This document shows, piece after piece, positions 24,940 to 33,869 of a stretch of 64,000 nt of DNA (positions are counted from its first letter, which is position 1; each line of letters starts with the position of its first letter). Made by a program: the position numbers and the translations under genes. The stretch spans positions 149,429 to 213,428 of the forward strand of contig NZ_LMDU01000018.1 of assembly GCF_001425165.1 (NCBI RefSeq). Reading direction: 5' to 3'. The DNA is from Pelomonas sp. Root405. GTDB lineage: Bacteria > Pseudomonadota > Gammaproteobacteria > Burkholderiales > Burkholderiaceae_C. The notes beneath the pieces are model-generated. The model ran no database searches. It was not told the DNA's origin and worked only from the letters and a program-made list of their open reading frames with translations.

Positions 24940-25434
24940 TCATAGTCCCAAAGTTGTAGGCGCAAATGAATCGCTGGAGCGTTGCGCCAGGGCATCAAAC
25001 CATTCCAGCGCACGCAACCGCTGGGCCGCGTCCACGCTGATTTCGCCTCGCCAAAGGTGGCGATCAAAGAGACGCAGTGTCAGTGTCGACTCGGCGCCAG
25101 CAGCGAGCAGCAGGCTCTCGGGGGCCGCATCCACGCGGACTTCCGGATCAACGGCGCGCGCGGTCACGCAATGCGCGTAATCACGCCGCCAGCGAACAAA
25201 GCGCGGGTGACGCCGCAAGACGTCGTCGTACTGCAATGCCAGCAGATGCAGCTGCCGGCCCGACCGGGCCCAGGTCGCCAGCGCGGCAAGGGCTTGCGCA
25301 TCCGAAAGCGGCCAGTCGACGAAGCTGGCATCCCACGCATGCAGTTCGCGACAGCCCTGTTCGGCCGTCCATGCCAGGGTTTCGATCAGCAGACGCTGGA
25401 AGTCCGCGCGGCCGGCAAAGCTCTGAGCCTTCAT
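24940..25434 (-). CDS. Conserved-type hypothetical protein coupled to RoxA-like oxygenase
   Basis: A 164-residue cytoplasmic protein that I do not recognise by family. It begins MKAQSFAGRADFQRLLIETL and contains LHAWDASFVDWPLSDAQALAALATWA and LALQYDDVLRRHPRFVRWRRDY, then a C-terminal LRLFDRHLWRGEISVDA. The middle portion, with a short acidic-to-basic pattern and many Trp/Arg, looks like a compact alpha/beta domain. Its ATG overlaps the stop of the RoxA-like gene by 4 bases (25431-25434), so the two are translated together. A role linked to the ribosomal oxygenase is possible but only from context. Confidence 0.72.
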   Translation of the reverse strand: MKAQSFAGRADFQRLLIETLAWTAEQGCRELHAWDASFVDWPLSDAQALAALATWARSGRQLHLLALQYDDVLRRHPRFVRWRRDYAHCVTARAVDPEVRVDAAPESLLLAAGAESTLTLRLFDRHLWRGEISVDAAQRLRALEWFDALAQRSSDSFAPTTLGL

Positions 25435-26546
25435 GGTGTCATCGGCTGCACCCAGCCGTCCTCGGTCCACTGATCGAGCAGTTCGCGCGCATCCGGCGAT
25501 AAACGTGCCACTTCGGTCGCGCTCAACAGGCGCTGGTCGGCCAGACAACGCATCAGCGCCGCGTCACGGCCGCCGGCGCGAAAACTCTCACCGTTGAGGA
25601 ACACGTGGGCCGCGTCGTAGAGCATGCGACTGCGGCGGTCGAGCACGGCACCCTGCCCCGGCGGCAGCGGCTCACCGGGCTCGAACCAGACGGTCGGCTT
25701 GGGTTCCGTCAGCGTCTCGCCCAGGGCACGCTCGAGCGCCTGCGGCCGCTGCAGCGCTGCCTCGACGGCGCGGCGTGCAAAGTCCAGCAGCGCCGCTGGC
25801 ACGCAGCCCGGCTCGTTGACAGCCTCCTGGCGCGGGTCGGCGTAGAGCTTGCCGCCTTCATCGATCTCGTCCATCAGGCGCGGCAGCAGCTCGGCGGCCA
25901 AGCCCTCGGCCGTCGGCGCACGAAAACCCACCGAGCCGGTGATGCATCCCCCGCCGACGGCGACGCCGTCGTGCGCCCAGCCGGGCGGCAGGTAGAGCAT
26001 GTCGCCAGGTTCCAGCACGAACTCCTGCTCGGGTTTGAAGTTCGCGATGATTTTCAGCGGCACATCGTCATGCAGCACGGCATCACGCTGCGCGCCGATG
26101 CGCCACCGGCGCCGGCCGGCGAGCTGGATCAGGAAGACGTCGTAGGAGTCGAAATGCGGGCCCACGCCGCCGCCATCGCTGGCGACGGACAGCATCAGGT
26201 CGTCCAGCCGCGCATCGGGCACGAAGCGGAACTGATCCAGCAGCGCGCGAGCTTCGGGCAGGTGTTGATCGAGACCTTGCACTAACAATGTCCAGCCCGG
26301 CTTGCTCATGGCCGGCAGGCGCGCGATAGGCCCCTGCTTGAGTTTCCACTCGCCATCGAAAGCGGTGACCAGGCGGGACTCGACGTCGTCACGGGCGGCC
26401 AGCGCCGCCAGTTCCTTCAGCGAAGCGGGCGGCTGGACATTGGCAAAGGCCTGGCGCACGACCAGCGGCTTCTTCTGCCAGTGCTTGCGCATGAACTGGG
26501 CGGGGCTCAGGCCGGAAAGCATCGGGGTGGGGAGGTCTATCTGCAT
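25431..26546 (-). CDS. Cupin/JmjC ribosomal oxygenase (RoxA/YcfD-like, 50S L16 arginine hydroxylase)
   Basis: A 2-oxoglutarate/Fe(II) oxygenase of 371 residues. In E. coli the homologue YcfD hydroxylates an arginine of ribosomal protein L16. The iron triad is visible: VGPHFDSYDVF gives His131 and Asp133, and LPPGWAHDGVA gives His192. A winged-helix-like C-terminal region ends in LLDQWTEDGWVQP. The ATG at 26546 starts the homology (MQIDLPTPMLSGLSPAQFM). It is divergent from the SlyD-like gene by only 40 bases and overlaps the next gene by 4 bases. Confidence 0.9.
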   Translation of the reverse strand: MQIDLPTPMLSGLSPAQFMRKHWQKKPLVVRQAFANVQPPASLKELAALAARDDVESRLVTAFDGEWKLKQGPIARLPAMSKPGWTLLVQGLDQHLPEARALLDQFRFVPDARLDDLMLSVASDGGGVGPHFDSYDVFLIQLAGRRRWRIGAQRDAVLHDDVPLKIIANFKPEQEFVLEPGDMLYLPPGWAHDGVAVGGGCITGSVGFRAPTAEGLAAELLPRLMDEIDEGGKLYADPRQEAVNEPGCVPAALLDFARRAVEAALQRPQALERALGETLTEPKPTVWFEPGEPLPPGQGAVLDRRSRMLYDAAHVFLNGESFRAGGRDAALMRCLADQRLLSATEVARLSPDARELLDQWTEDGWVQPMTP

Positions 26547-26586
26547 GCGGTCATTGTGCCGAGGGCCGCGTGCGAAAATCTCGCCC

Positions 26587-27108
26587 ATGCAAGCGACCCG
26601 CCCCTGTGTCGTCTCCCTGCGTTGGAGACTAGAAGATGCTCAGGGCCAGCTCATCGACGAGTTGGCCGAACCGATGGAATTCCTGCTCGGCGGGGAAGAC
26701 CTGTTTGCCAAGGTCGAGGCCGCGCTGGAGGGGCAGGAGGTCGGCTTCGAGACCGACCTCGCGCTGCAGCCCGAAGAAGCCTTTGGCGACTATGACTCCA
26801 ACCTCGTCTGCTTCGAGGCGCGCAGTCTCTTCCCCGAAGGCGTGGAGCCGGGCTTGCAGATCGAGGGCTTGCCGGAAGGCGCCGTCACCGAAGGCATGCC
26901 CGATCAGGTGGTCTACACCGTGACCGAGGTCTACCCGGCGCATGTCGTGCTCGACGGCAACCACCCGTTGGCTGGCATCGGCCTGCGCATGCACCTGACG
27001 CTGCTCGACGTGCGCGCGGCGACGGAAGAGGAGGTTCAGGCCGGCTCGGTCGGCGAGCCCATCTTCATGGTGCAGACCGGCGCCCCGCCGGACGAACCGA
27101 TCCACTGA
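26587..27108 (+). CDS. FKBP-type peptidyl-prolyl isomerase, SlyD-like
   Basis: A 173-residue cytoplasmic prolyl isomerase and chaperone candidate. It has the FKBP N-terminal strand (VSLRWRLEDAQGQLIDE), the insert-in-flap segment around LQPEEAFGDYDSNLV, and the closing ALDGNHPLAG-like stretch (VLDGNHPLAGIGLRMHL) that marks SlyD-type FKBPs. The C-terminal histidine-rich metal tail of E. coli SlyD is missing. The ATG at 26587 is 40 bases from the divergent RoxA-like gene. A terminator follows the stop. Confidence 0.88.
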   Translation: MQATRPCVVSLRWRLEDAQGQLIDELAEPMEFLLGGEDLFAKVEAALEGQEVGFETDLALQPEEAFGDYDSNLVCFEARSLFPEGVEPGLQIEGLPEGAVTEGMPDQVVYTVTEVYPAHVVLDGNHPLAGIGLRMHLTLLDVRAATEEEVQAGSVGEPIFMVQTGAPPDEPIH

Positions 27109-27111
27109 GCC

Positions 27112-27139
27112 GAAGGCGCCTCTCGGGCGCCTTCTTGTC
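27112..27139. terminator. Intrinsic terminator between slyD-like gene and dut
   Basis: GAAGGCGCC and GGCGCCTTC form a 9-base perfect stem with a TCTCG loop, followed by TTGTCTTC. It ends the plus-strand gene and lies just beyond the convergent dut stop codon at 27141. Confidence 0.75.
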
Positions 27140-27140
27140 T

Positions 27141-27590
27141 TCAGGCCTTGCCTGTCGAGCCAAAGCCGCCTGCGCCGCGGGCGGATGCATCGAAGCTGTC
27201 GACGCGCCGGAACTGCGCCTGCACGACCGGCACGATGACGAGCTGCGCGATGCGCTCGAAGGGCTGGATGGTGAATTCGGCCTGGCCGCGGTTCCAGCAG
27301 CTGACCATCAGCTGGCCCTGGTAGTCGCTGTCGATCAGGCCTACCAGATTGCCCAGCACGATGCCGTGTTTGTGACCCAGGCCCGAGCGCGGCAGGATGA
27401 TGGCCGCCAGGCCGGGGTCGGCGATGTGGATGGCCAGGCCCGTCGGGATCAGCGTCGTCTGGCCCGGTGCCAGCTGGACAGCCTCATCCAGGCAGGCGCG
27501 CAGGTCCAGGCCGGCGCTGCCGGGCGTGGCGTAGGCGGGGATCTGCTCGGCCATGCGGGCGTCGAGCACTTGCAGGTCTATCTGGGTCAT
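27141..27590 (-). CDS. dut: dUTP diphosphatase
   Basis: Hydrolyses dUTP to dUMP, keeping uracil out of DNA and feeding thymidylate synthesis. It has 149 residues, the trimeric dUTPase size. The conserved motifs are present: [34 protein letters not shown] and the C-terminal arm [10 protein letters not shown] that closes over the nucleotide. Its ATG shares a base with the coaBC stop (TGATG). The family role fits the end of a nucleotide-metabolism operon. Confidence 0.96.
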   Translation of the reverse strand: MTQIDLQVLDARMAEQIPAYATPGSAGLDLRACLDEAVQLAPGQTTLIPTGLAIHIADPGLAAIILPRSGLGHKHGIVLGNLVGLIDSDYQGQLMVSCWNRGQAEFTIQPFERIAQLVIVPVVQAQFRRVDSFDASARGAGGFGSTGKA

Positions 27591-28792
27591 CAGAGTCGTT
27601 TGGAAAGTTCTGCGATCAGCTCGCGCGCGAGGCTGAGCTTGTCTGCCCGGGGGAGTTCGCGCTGCCCCTGCGCGTCAATGAGCAGCAGCGCGTTGTCGTC
27701 GCGGCCGAAGGTGGCCGGGCCGAGGTTAGCGACGATCAGCGGGATGCCCTTGCGGCGGCGCTTGGCATCGGCATGCTCGGCCAGCTTCTCGCTTTCAGCG
27801 GCGAAGCCGACGCAGTAGGGCGGCTTGGGCAGCCCGGCGACGGCAGCGAGGATGTCGGGGTTCTCGGTCATTGCGATGGTCGGCGCTGTGGCGCCGCCTT
27901 CGGCCTTCTTGAGCTTGTGCTCGTGGGTTTCGGCAGGCCGCCAGTCGGCGACGGCAGCCGTCGCGATGAAGGCGTGCTGGTGGGCCGCGAGCGGCAGTAC
28001 GGCGTCGAACATCTGGCGCGCGCTTTGCACGTCGATGCGCTGCACGCCACGCGGCGTAGCCAGGTGCACGGGGCCGGCCACCAGCGTGACGTCGGCACCG
28101 GCCTCGGCCGCAGCCCGGGCGATGGCGAAGCCCATCTTGCCGCTGCTGTGGTTGGTGATGCCGCGCACCGGGTCGATGGGCTCGAAGGTCGGGCCTGCAG
28201 TGATGAGCAGCTTCTTGCCGCGCAGCATCTTGGGCGCAAGGAAGGCCTCGACGTCGTCGAAGATCTCCTGCGCCTCCAGCATGCGGCCATCACCGATCTC
28301 GCCGCAGGCTTGGTCGCCGTTCCCTGGCCCGATGAGGACAGCGCCATCGGCCTGGATCTGCGCGACGTTGCGCTGCGTGGCAGGGTGGGCCCACATCTCG
28401 CGGTTCATCGCGGGCACGACCAGCAGCGGGCATTCATGGATGCGGCGGGCCAGCGCGGTCAGGCTGACGAGGTCGTCGGCTCTGCCCTGCGCCAGCGCGG
28501 CAATCGCGTCGGCGCTGGCGGGCGCCACCAGCATCAAATCCGCCTCGCGGCTCAGGTTGATGTGCGCCATGTGGTTGTCGGGCCGGGCGTCCCACTGGCT
28601 GGTGTAGACAGGCCGGCCGGACAGCGCCTGCATCGTCACCGCGGTGATGAACTGCTCGGCGGCCTCGGTCATCATGACCTGCACGGTTGCGCCGCCCTTC
28701 ACGAACAGCCGCGTCAGCTCGGCAATCTTGTAGCCGGCGATACCGCCGGTCATGGCGAGGAGGATGTGCTTGCCGTGGAGGGGTGATGTCAT
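27590..28792 (-). CDS. coaBC: Bifunctional phosphopantothenoylcysteine decarboxylase/synthase
   Basis: Makes 4'-phosphopantetheine for coenzyme A in two steps: CTP-dependent cysteine ligation (CoaB, C-terminal half) and FMN-dependent decarboxylation (CoaC, N-terminal half). It has 400 residues. CoaC features: [28 protein letters not shown] and [13 protein letters not shown]; CoaB features: [25 protein letters not shown] and the FAAESEKL segment. ATG at 28792 overlaps the trmB stop by one base, and the stop overlaps dut the same way. Confidence 0.96.
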   Translation of the reverse strand: MTSPLHGKHILLAMTGGIAGYKIAELTRLFVKGGATVQVMMTEAAEQFITAVTMQALSGRPVYTSQWDARPDNHMAHINLSREADLMLVAPASADAIAALAQGRADDLVSLTALARRIHECPLLVVPAMNREMWAHPATQRNVAQIQADGAVLIGPGNGDQACGEIGDGRMLEAQEIFDDVEAFLAPKMLRGKKLLITAGPTFEPIDPVRGITNHSSGKMGFAIARAAAEAGADVTLVAGPVHLATPRGVQRIDVQSARQMFDAVLPLAAHQHAFIATAAVADWRPAETHEHKLKKAEGGATAPTIAMTENPDILAAVAGLPKPPYCVGFAAESEKLAEHADAKRRRKGIPLIVANLGPATFGRDDNALLLIDAQGQRELPRADKLSLARELIAELSKRL

Positions 28793-29487
28793 CAACGCTT
28801 CCTGAACACCAGGTCCCACACGCCATGCCCGAGCTTGATGCCGCGATTCTCGAACTTGGTCAGGGGACGGTAGGCCGGCTTGTCAGCGTAACCTGTTGCA
28901 GCGGCCGCCGTGTTCTGGAGCGTCGGCTCGGCGGATAGCACTTCCAGCATCTGCTCGGCATAGGGCTGCCAATCAGTCGCCAGATGCAGGTAGCCGCCCG
29001 GCCTGATGTGCTGCACCAGCCTGGCGACGAAGTCGGGCTGGATCAGCCGGCGCTTGTGATGGCGCTTCTTGTGCCATGGGTCGGGGAAGTAGATGTGCAC
29101 GCCGGCCAGCAGGTCGGGGCCGATCATGTCGCGCAGCACTTCCACCGCGTCGTGCTGCACGATGCGGATGTTCTTGAGTTGCTTCTCGTCGATGAGCTTG
29201 AGCAGCGCGCCGACACCGGGCTCGTGGACCTCGCAGCCAATGAAGTCGTGGTCAGGCAGCGTGGCGGCGATCTCGGCAGTGGCGCCGCCCATGCCGAAGC
29301 CGATCTCCAGCACCAGCGGGGCCTTGCGGCCGAACACCGTCTCGGCGTCGACGCGCTCGGGCTTGTAAGGCAGCACGAACTTCGGGCCCAATTCCGCCAG
29401 CGCCTTGATCTGACCCGTGCCCATGCGGCCGGCGCGGGTGACGAAGCTTTTGATGGCTCGGCGCGGCGGCTGATCGTTCTCGTCCAT
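28792..29487 (-). CDS. trmB: tRNA (guanine(46)-N7)-methyltransferase
   Basis: Methylates guanine 46 in the variable loop of tRNA using SAM. It has 231 residues. Motifs: [17 protein letters not shown] (SAM site), [13 protein letters not shown], and [16 protein letters not shown], the TrmB signature with catalytic Asp. It is linked by single-base TGATG overlaps to deoA upstream and coaBC downstream, so it is embedded in the nucleoside operon although its role in tRNA modification is unrelated. Confidence 0.95.
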   Translation of the reverse strand: MDENDQPPRRAIKSFVTRAGRMGTGQIKALAELGPKFVLPYKPERVDAETVFGRKAPLVLEIGFGMGGATAEIAATLPDHDFIGCEVHEPGVGALLKLIDEKQLKNIRIVQHDAVEVLRDMIGPDLLAGVHIYFPDPWHKKRHHKRRLIQPDFVARLVQHIRPGGYLHLATDWQPYAEQMLEVLSAEPTLQNTAAAATGYADKPAYRPLTKFENRGIKLGHGVWDLVFRKR

Positions 29488-30797
29488 CAGCCGACCTCGG
29501 CCATGACCATGGGCGCGGCGGCGATGTCGACGTCGCCCAGCGTGCAGGCAGCCAGATAGGACGCGACGGCGCGGTCGGCGGCGGCTTCATCGGCCGCGTG
29601 GATCAAGGCCAGCGGCTCGGCTGCGGCGACGCGGGTGCCGAGTGGCTTCACTTCAGAGAAGCCGACGCGCATGTCGATGGCGTTTCCCGCCTTGCGGCGG
29701 CCACCGCCCAGCTCGACGATGGCAACACCGAGGTCGCGGGTGGACATGGTGGTGATAACGCCGGCGCGCGGCGCAGGCACCGGCTTCACGACGGGCGCCG
29801 CGGTCAGATAGGCTTCGGGCCGCTCCATCAGGTCGGCCGGGCCACCCAGGGCGACGACCATCTTGGCGAACTTCTCAGCAGCGGCGCCGGAGTCCAGCGC
29901 GGCTTGCAGCTTCACGCGCGCCGCGGCGGTACTCGCCGCCAAGCCACCGAGCACCAGCATCTCGGCGCACAGCGCCAGCGTCACCTCATGCAGGCGCGGC
30001 TCGCGGTGCTCGCCCTTCAGGTAGCGGATGGTCTCGATGACTTCCAGCGAGTTGCCGACGTCGGTGCCCAGGATCTGGTTCATGTCGGTGATCAGCGCGC
30101 GGGTCTTCAAGCCCGCGCCGCCCGCCACCGCGACGATGCTCTCGGCCAGTTCACGCGCGAATTCGGGCGTGGACGCGAAGGCGCCGTTGCCGCACTTGAT
30201 GTCCATCGCCAAGCCTTCAAGGCCGGCGGCGAGCTTCTTGGACAGGATGCTGGCGGTGATCAGCGGCACGCTCTCGACCGTGGCTGTCACGTCGCGCGTC
30301 GCGTAGAAGCGCTTGTCGGCGGGGGCCAGGTCGGCTGTCTGGCCGATGATGGCGCAGCCCAGCGTGCGCACGATCTGGTCGAAGCGCACCGGGTCGGGCG
30401 TGGTCGTGTAGCCGGCAATGGCCTCCAGCTTGTCGACCGTGCCGCCGGTGTGACCCAGGCCCCGGCCAGCGATCATCGGCACATAGCCGCCGCAGGCCGC
30501 CACCATGGGCGCCAGCATCAGGCTGACCTTGTCGCCGACGCCACCGCTGCTGTGCTTGTCGAGCACCGGGCCGGGCATGTCGGGCCAGCGCATGACGCGG
30601 CCCGAATTCATCATCGCGCGGGTCAGCAGCACGGCTTCGTCACGGCCCATGCCCTTGAGGAAGACGGCCATGCCGAGGGCGGCCACCTGGCCTTCGCTCC
30701 AGGAGTTGTCGACCAGGCCGCGGACGAAGTGGTTGATCTGCGCTTCGTTGAGCGCCTGGCCGTCGCGCTTGGCGCGGATGATTTCTTGAGCAAGCAT
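29487..30797 (-). CDS. deoA: Thymidine phosphorylase
   Basis: Splits thymidine (and deoxyuridine) with phosphate into base and 2-deoxyribose 1-phosphate. It has 436 residues, as E. coli DeoA. Motifs: [20 protein letters not shown] (phosphate site), [16 protein letters not shown] and the [10 protein letters not shown] region. It is the first gene after the repeat-containing gap behind deoC and shares a base with trmB at its stop. Its product feeds DeoC by way of phosphopentomutase, which is not in the window. Confidence 0.96.
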   Translation of the reverse strand: MLAQEIIRAKRDGQALNEAQINHFVRGLVDNSWSEGQVAALGMAVFLKGMGRDEAVLLTRAMMNSGRVMRWPDMPGPVLDKHSSGGVGDKVSLMLAPMVAACGGYVPMIAGRGLGHTGGTVDKLEAIAGYTTTPDPVRFDQIVRTLGCAIIGQTADLAPADKRFYATRDVTATVESVPLITASILSKKLAAGLEGLAMDIKCGNGAFASTPEFARELAESIVAVAGGAGLKTRALITDMNQILGTDVGNSLEVIETIRYLKGEHREPRLHEVTLALCAEMLVLGGLAASTAAARVKLQAALDSGAAAEKFAKMVVALGGPADLMERPEAYLTAAPVVKPVPAPRAGVITTMSTRDLGVAIVELGGGRRKAGNAIDMRVGFSEVKPLGTRVAAAEPLALIHAADEAAADRAVASYLAACTLGDVDIAAAPMVMAEVG

Positions 30798-30831
30798 GTC
30801 AGTGGTGCCCGGCCGCCCGAAGCCACTGACG

Positions 30832-30872
30832 CACCCCCTCGGGGGGCAGCGAGCGACGCGAGCGTGGGGGCG
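30832..30872. repeat. GC-rich dispersed repeat (copy 2), hairpin-forming
   Basis: Same element as at 13322-13363, with 34 of 38 core bases identical (30833-30870). CACCCCC at one end can pair with TGGGGGCG at the other. It sits in the 84-base gap between deoC and deoA, the one interruption in an otherwise overlapping gene chain. Confidence 0.75.
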
Positions 30873-30881
30873 ATCGTTTCA

Positions 30882-31646
30882 TCAGTAGGCGGAGGTCACG
30901 GCGGCCGATTCGGCACCGGCCAGCACAGCTTCAATATCGGTCAGCAGGCCGCTTGCGCCAAAGCGCAGACGTTGCGGGTTCAAGGCAGCGGCGCCGAGGG
31001 CGGCTTCGGTTTGGGCGATGTAGCCGGCGGCATCTGCCACCGAGCGCACGCCACCCGAGGCCTTGAAGCCGGCGGCGGACAGGCCACTCGCGGCGATCTC
31101 TTTCAGCATCACCGCAGCCGCGGCCGGCGTGGCGCCGACCTGGGTCTTGCCGGTGCTGGTTTTGACGAAATCGGCACCTGCCGCCAGCGCCAGGCGCGTG
31201 GCCTGGGCGATGCGCTCCGGCGTCTGCAGCTCACCCGATTCGATGATGACCTTGAGCGTCAGCGGGCGGCTGGCGAAGCGGATTTCAGAAAGGAAGTCGC
31301 CCACGTCGTTGCTGTTGCCGGCCAGCAGCGCGCGCCAGGGCAGCACGATGTCGACCTCGTTACCGCCGGCCTGCGCGATCTCGGCCACATCGGCAAGTGC
31401 AGCGGCCAGATCGATGGCGCCGTCGGGGAAGTTGGCGACGGCGGCCACTTTGATCGACGCCGGCAATGCCGCGCGCGCCTGGGCGACGAAGCGCGGCCAC
31501 ACGCAGACGGCGGCCACCGGGCCGTGAACGGTCTGCGCGCGGCGGCACAGCGCGGCAATGTCCTCGGCGGTGTCGGCGTCGTTCAGGCTGGTCAGATCCA
31601 GGCAGGCCAGCGCCGTTCGCGCGGCGGCCTTCAGATCCGTCGTCAT
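30882..31646 (-). CDS. deoC: Deoxyribose-phosphate aldolase
   Basis: Cleaves 2-deoxyribose 5-phosphate to glyceraldehyde 3-phosphate and acetaldehyde. It has 254 residues. The Schiff-base lysine lies in DFVKTSTGKTQVGAT, and GFKASGGVRSVADA holds the second active-site lysine and the phosphate loop. ATG at 31646 overlaps the purine nucleoside phosphorylase stop by 4 bases. It completes the breakdown of deoxynucleoside sugars imported by this operon. Confidence 0.96.
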   Translation of the reverse strand: MTTDLKAAARTALACLDLTSLNDADTAEDIAALCRRAQTVHGPVAAVCVWPRFVAQARAALPASIKVAAVANFPDGAIDLAAALADVAEIAQAGGNEVDIVLPWRALLAGNSNDVGDFLSEIRFASRPLTLKVIIESGELQTPERIAQATRLALAAGADFVKTSTGKTQVGATPAAAAVMLKEIAASGLSAAGFKASGGVRSVADAAGYIAQTEAALGAAALNPQRLRFGASGLLTDIEAVLAGAESAAVTSAY

Positions 31647-32479
31647 AGCGTCAGGTCCGCAAAGCTCGCGACCAGCGCCGCCAGGAAGGCCGACGCGCGC
31701 TCGCCGGAAATCTGCGCCTGCTTCAGGGTCAGGTCATGCGTCAGCGCCTCGGCGGACAGACCGGCGGCCATGTTGGTCATCAGCGCCACACCCATCACCT
31801 TGAGGCCGGCGTGGCGGGCCAGGATGGTCTCGGGCACGGTGCTCATGCCGACGGCGTCGGCGCCCCAGGCGGCAAACATCCGGATCTCGGCCGGCGTCTC
31901 GAACTGCGGGCCCAGGGCCCAGCAGTAGGTGCCTTCGCCCAGCATCAGGTTCTCGCGCTTGGCCAGGGCCAGCGCGTGCTTGCGCAGCTCGGGGTCATAC
32001 GCCGCGCTCATGTCGACAAAGCGATGGCTGCCCTGCTCGCCCACCAGCGGGCTGCGCTGCGGCGCGTTGATGTGGTCGGCAATCAGCATCAGGCTGCCGG
32101 GTGGCATGTGGCCGCGCAGTGAGCCCGAGGCATTCGTCTGCAACAGCAGCTTGACGCCCCAGCGCTTGAGGGTGCGCAGTGCGCCGGCCATGCCGGTGCA
32201 ATCGCCGCTCTCATAGGTGTGGGCGCGGCCACGCAGGAAGATGACGCGCTGCCCGCCGATGTTGCCGACGACGATCTCGTTGACGTGCCCCTCGACCTTG
32301 GGCTGCGGGAAGGCCGGCAGCTCGGTGTAGGGCAGGTTCTTGGCGGCCTGCACATGGCTGACCGCGCCGGCCCAGCCGGAGCCGAGGACGACGGCGACTT
32401 CAGGGGCGGTGCCGAACAGGGATTGCAGCTTCTCGACGCTCGCGGTGATCGCGACGTCGAGCTTGTTGTTATCGATCAT
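31643..32479 (-). CDS. Purine-nucleoside phosphorylase (trimeric, inosine/guanosine type)
   Basis: Phosphorolyses purine nucleosides to free base and (deoxy)ribose 1-phosphate. It has 278 residues. Family motifs: VVLGSGWAGAV near residue 33, RGRAHTYESGD (phosphate), QTNASGSL, GSHRFVDMSAAYD and GEGTYCWALGPQFETPAE, which includes the purine-site glutamate, then MSTVPETI. This is the class with high-molecular-weight trimeric subunits, not DeoD. The ATG at 32479 is 8 bases after cdd. Confidence 0.93.
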   Translation of the reverse strand: MIDNNKLDVAITASVEKLQSLFGTAPEVAVVLGSGWAGAVSHVQAAKNLPYTELPAFPQPKVEGHVNEIVVGNIGGQRVIFLRGRAHTYESGDCTGMAGALRTLKRWGVKLLLQTNASGSLRGHMPPGSLMLIADHINAPQRSPLVGEQGSHRFVDMSAAYDPELRKHALALAKRENLMLGEGTYCWALGPQFETPAEIRMFAAWGADAVGMSTVPETILARHAGLKVMGVALMTNMAAGLSAEALTHDLTLKQAQISGERASAFLAALVASFADLTL

Positions 32480-32487
32480 GAGGAACC

Positions 32488-32904
32488 TCAGAAATTCAAA
32501 TGACTGGGCCCGAAGCTGTGGGGCAGCAATTCGGCCAGGGTCCAGCGTTGGCGGATGCCGCCAGGATCGCCGGCAATGATGACGAGCTCTTCGGGCACGG
32601 AAAACTCCCGCAGCTTCTGGCGGCAGCCGCCGCAGGGCGTGATGACGTCGGGGCCGGGGCCGGTCACCAACACTGCTTTCGCCTGCTTGCCGCCGGCCAT
32701 GATCATGGCCGTCAGCGCCGAAGGCTCGGCGCACCAGCCCTGCGGGTAGGACGCGTTCTCCATGTTGGCGCCGAGATGGATGCGGCCCTGCTCATCCAGC
32801 AGCGCCACGCCGACCTTGTATTTGGAATAGGGCGAATGCGAAAACTCGCGGGCGCGCAGCGATTCGGCGAGCAGGCGGTCCAGCAGGTCTTGGGTCAGTT
32901 CCAT
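32488..32904 (-). CDS. cdd: Cytidine deaminase
   Basis: Converts cytidine and deoxycytidine to uridine and deoxyuridine. It has 138 residues, the small tetrameric form. Zinc and proton-shuttle motifs are intact: WCAEPSALTAM (Cys and catalytic Glu) and TPCGGCRQKLREF (two Cys). SHSPYSKYKVG and NMENASYP bind the substrate. Its ATG shares a base with the permease stop. Deamination would feed uridine/deoxyuridine to the phosphorylases. Confidence 0.95.
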   Translation of the reverse strand: MELTQDLLDRLLAESLRAREFSHSPYSKYKVGVALLDEQGRIHLGANMENASYPQGWCAEPSALTAMIMAGGKQAKAVLVTGPGPDVITPCGGCRQKLREFSVPEELVIIAGDPGGIRQRWTLAELLPHSFGPSHLNF

Positions 32905-33869
32905 CAGCGTTCCTTCACATACGGCTTGCCCAGAGCCTTCGGGGCGATGGCAGACCCGATGAAGCCAGCCAGCAGGACCACCGTCAAGATGTACGGCAAA
33001 GCCTGGATCAGCTGCACGGGTACTTCACCGATGCCCGGCAACTGCACGCCCTGCATGCGGATGGCGACGGCGTCCAGGAAGCCGAACAGCAGGCAGGCGG
33101 CCATGGTCGGCAGCGGCTTCCATTTGCCGAAGATCATCGCGGCCAGCGCGATGAAGCCGCGGCCGGCCGTCATGTTGGGAGAGAAGGAGGCGTTCTGCGC
33201 CAGCGTCAGGTAGGCGCCGGCCAGGCCGCAGAGCACGCCGTTCATCAGCAGCGCCTGGTAGCGCAGGCTTTGCACGGACATGCCGGCAGCCTCCACCATC
33301 GCCGGGTTTTCGCCCACCGCGCGCAGGCGCAGGCCCGGGCGGGTGCGCTCCAGGAAGAACCAGACGGCCGCGACCATCAGGAAGGCGACGTAGACCAGCA
33401 CGTTATGGCTCAGCAGCCCATGGCCGAAGACCGACGCGAACCAGTTGCCCGGCTGCGGCTCGGCAAAGCCCTTGGCAATCGCTGTCAGGCGCACGTCGGC
33501 CTCGATGGGCGGTGTCTGCCCGCCCTGCTGGAACCAGGCGATGCCGAGCACGACGGTCAGGCCCGCCGCGATCATGTTCAGCGCCACGCCCGAGACGACC
33601 TGGTCGCCGCGGTTGCTCACGCAGGCAAAGCCGTGCACCAGCGACGCCGAGCAAGCCACCGCGATGGCGGCCATCAGACCGAAGGCGGTGGAATGCGTGA
33701 CCGAGGCCGTCGCCGCGGCGGCGAAGGCGGCGAACAGCATCTTGCCTTCCAGGCCCAGGTCGACGACGCCGGCGCGCTCGGACAGCACACCGGCCATCGC
33801 GCACAGCAGCAGCGGCGCGCTGACGCGCAAGGTCGACGCCAGCACCGAGGCGATCAGGACTTCATCCAT
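32904..33869 (-). CDS. Nucleoside ABC transporter permease (second subunit)
   Basis: A 321-residue inner-membrane permease of the BMP-type ABC family. It begins MDEVLIASVLASTLRVSAPLL, then has SERAGVVDLGLEGKMLF and the conserved GENPAMVEAAGM loop that contacts the ATPase, followed by RGFIALAAMIFGKWKP. It has about eight to ten hydrophobic helices. The start at 33869 shares a base with the stop of the first permease; longer frames that run through that gene are antisense-like shadows. It forms the channel together with the first permease. Confidence 0.93.
   Translation of the reverse strand: MDEVLIASVLASTLRVSAPLLLCAMAGVLSERAGVVDLGLEGKMLFAAFAAAATASVTHSTAFGLMAAIAVACSASLVHGFACVSNRGDQVVSGVALNMIAAGLTVVLGIAWFQQGGQTPPIEADVRLTAIAKGFAEPQPGNWFASVFGHGLLSHNVLVYVAFLMVAAVWFFLERTRPGLRLRAVGENPAMVEAAGMSVQSLRYQALLMNGVLCGLAGAYLTLAQNASFSPNMTAGRGFIALAAMIFGKWKPLPTMAACLLFGFLDAVAIRMQGVQLPGIGEVPVQLIQALPYILTVVLLAGFIGSAIAPKALGKPYVKER

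Noticed and set aside
29598..31928. 776-codon plus-strand frame over deoA and deoC
   Set aside because: Covers two conserved enzymes in antisense and crosses the intergenic repeat; no domain resemblance.
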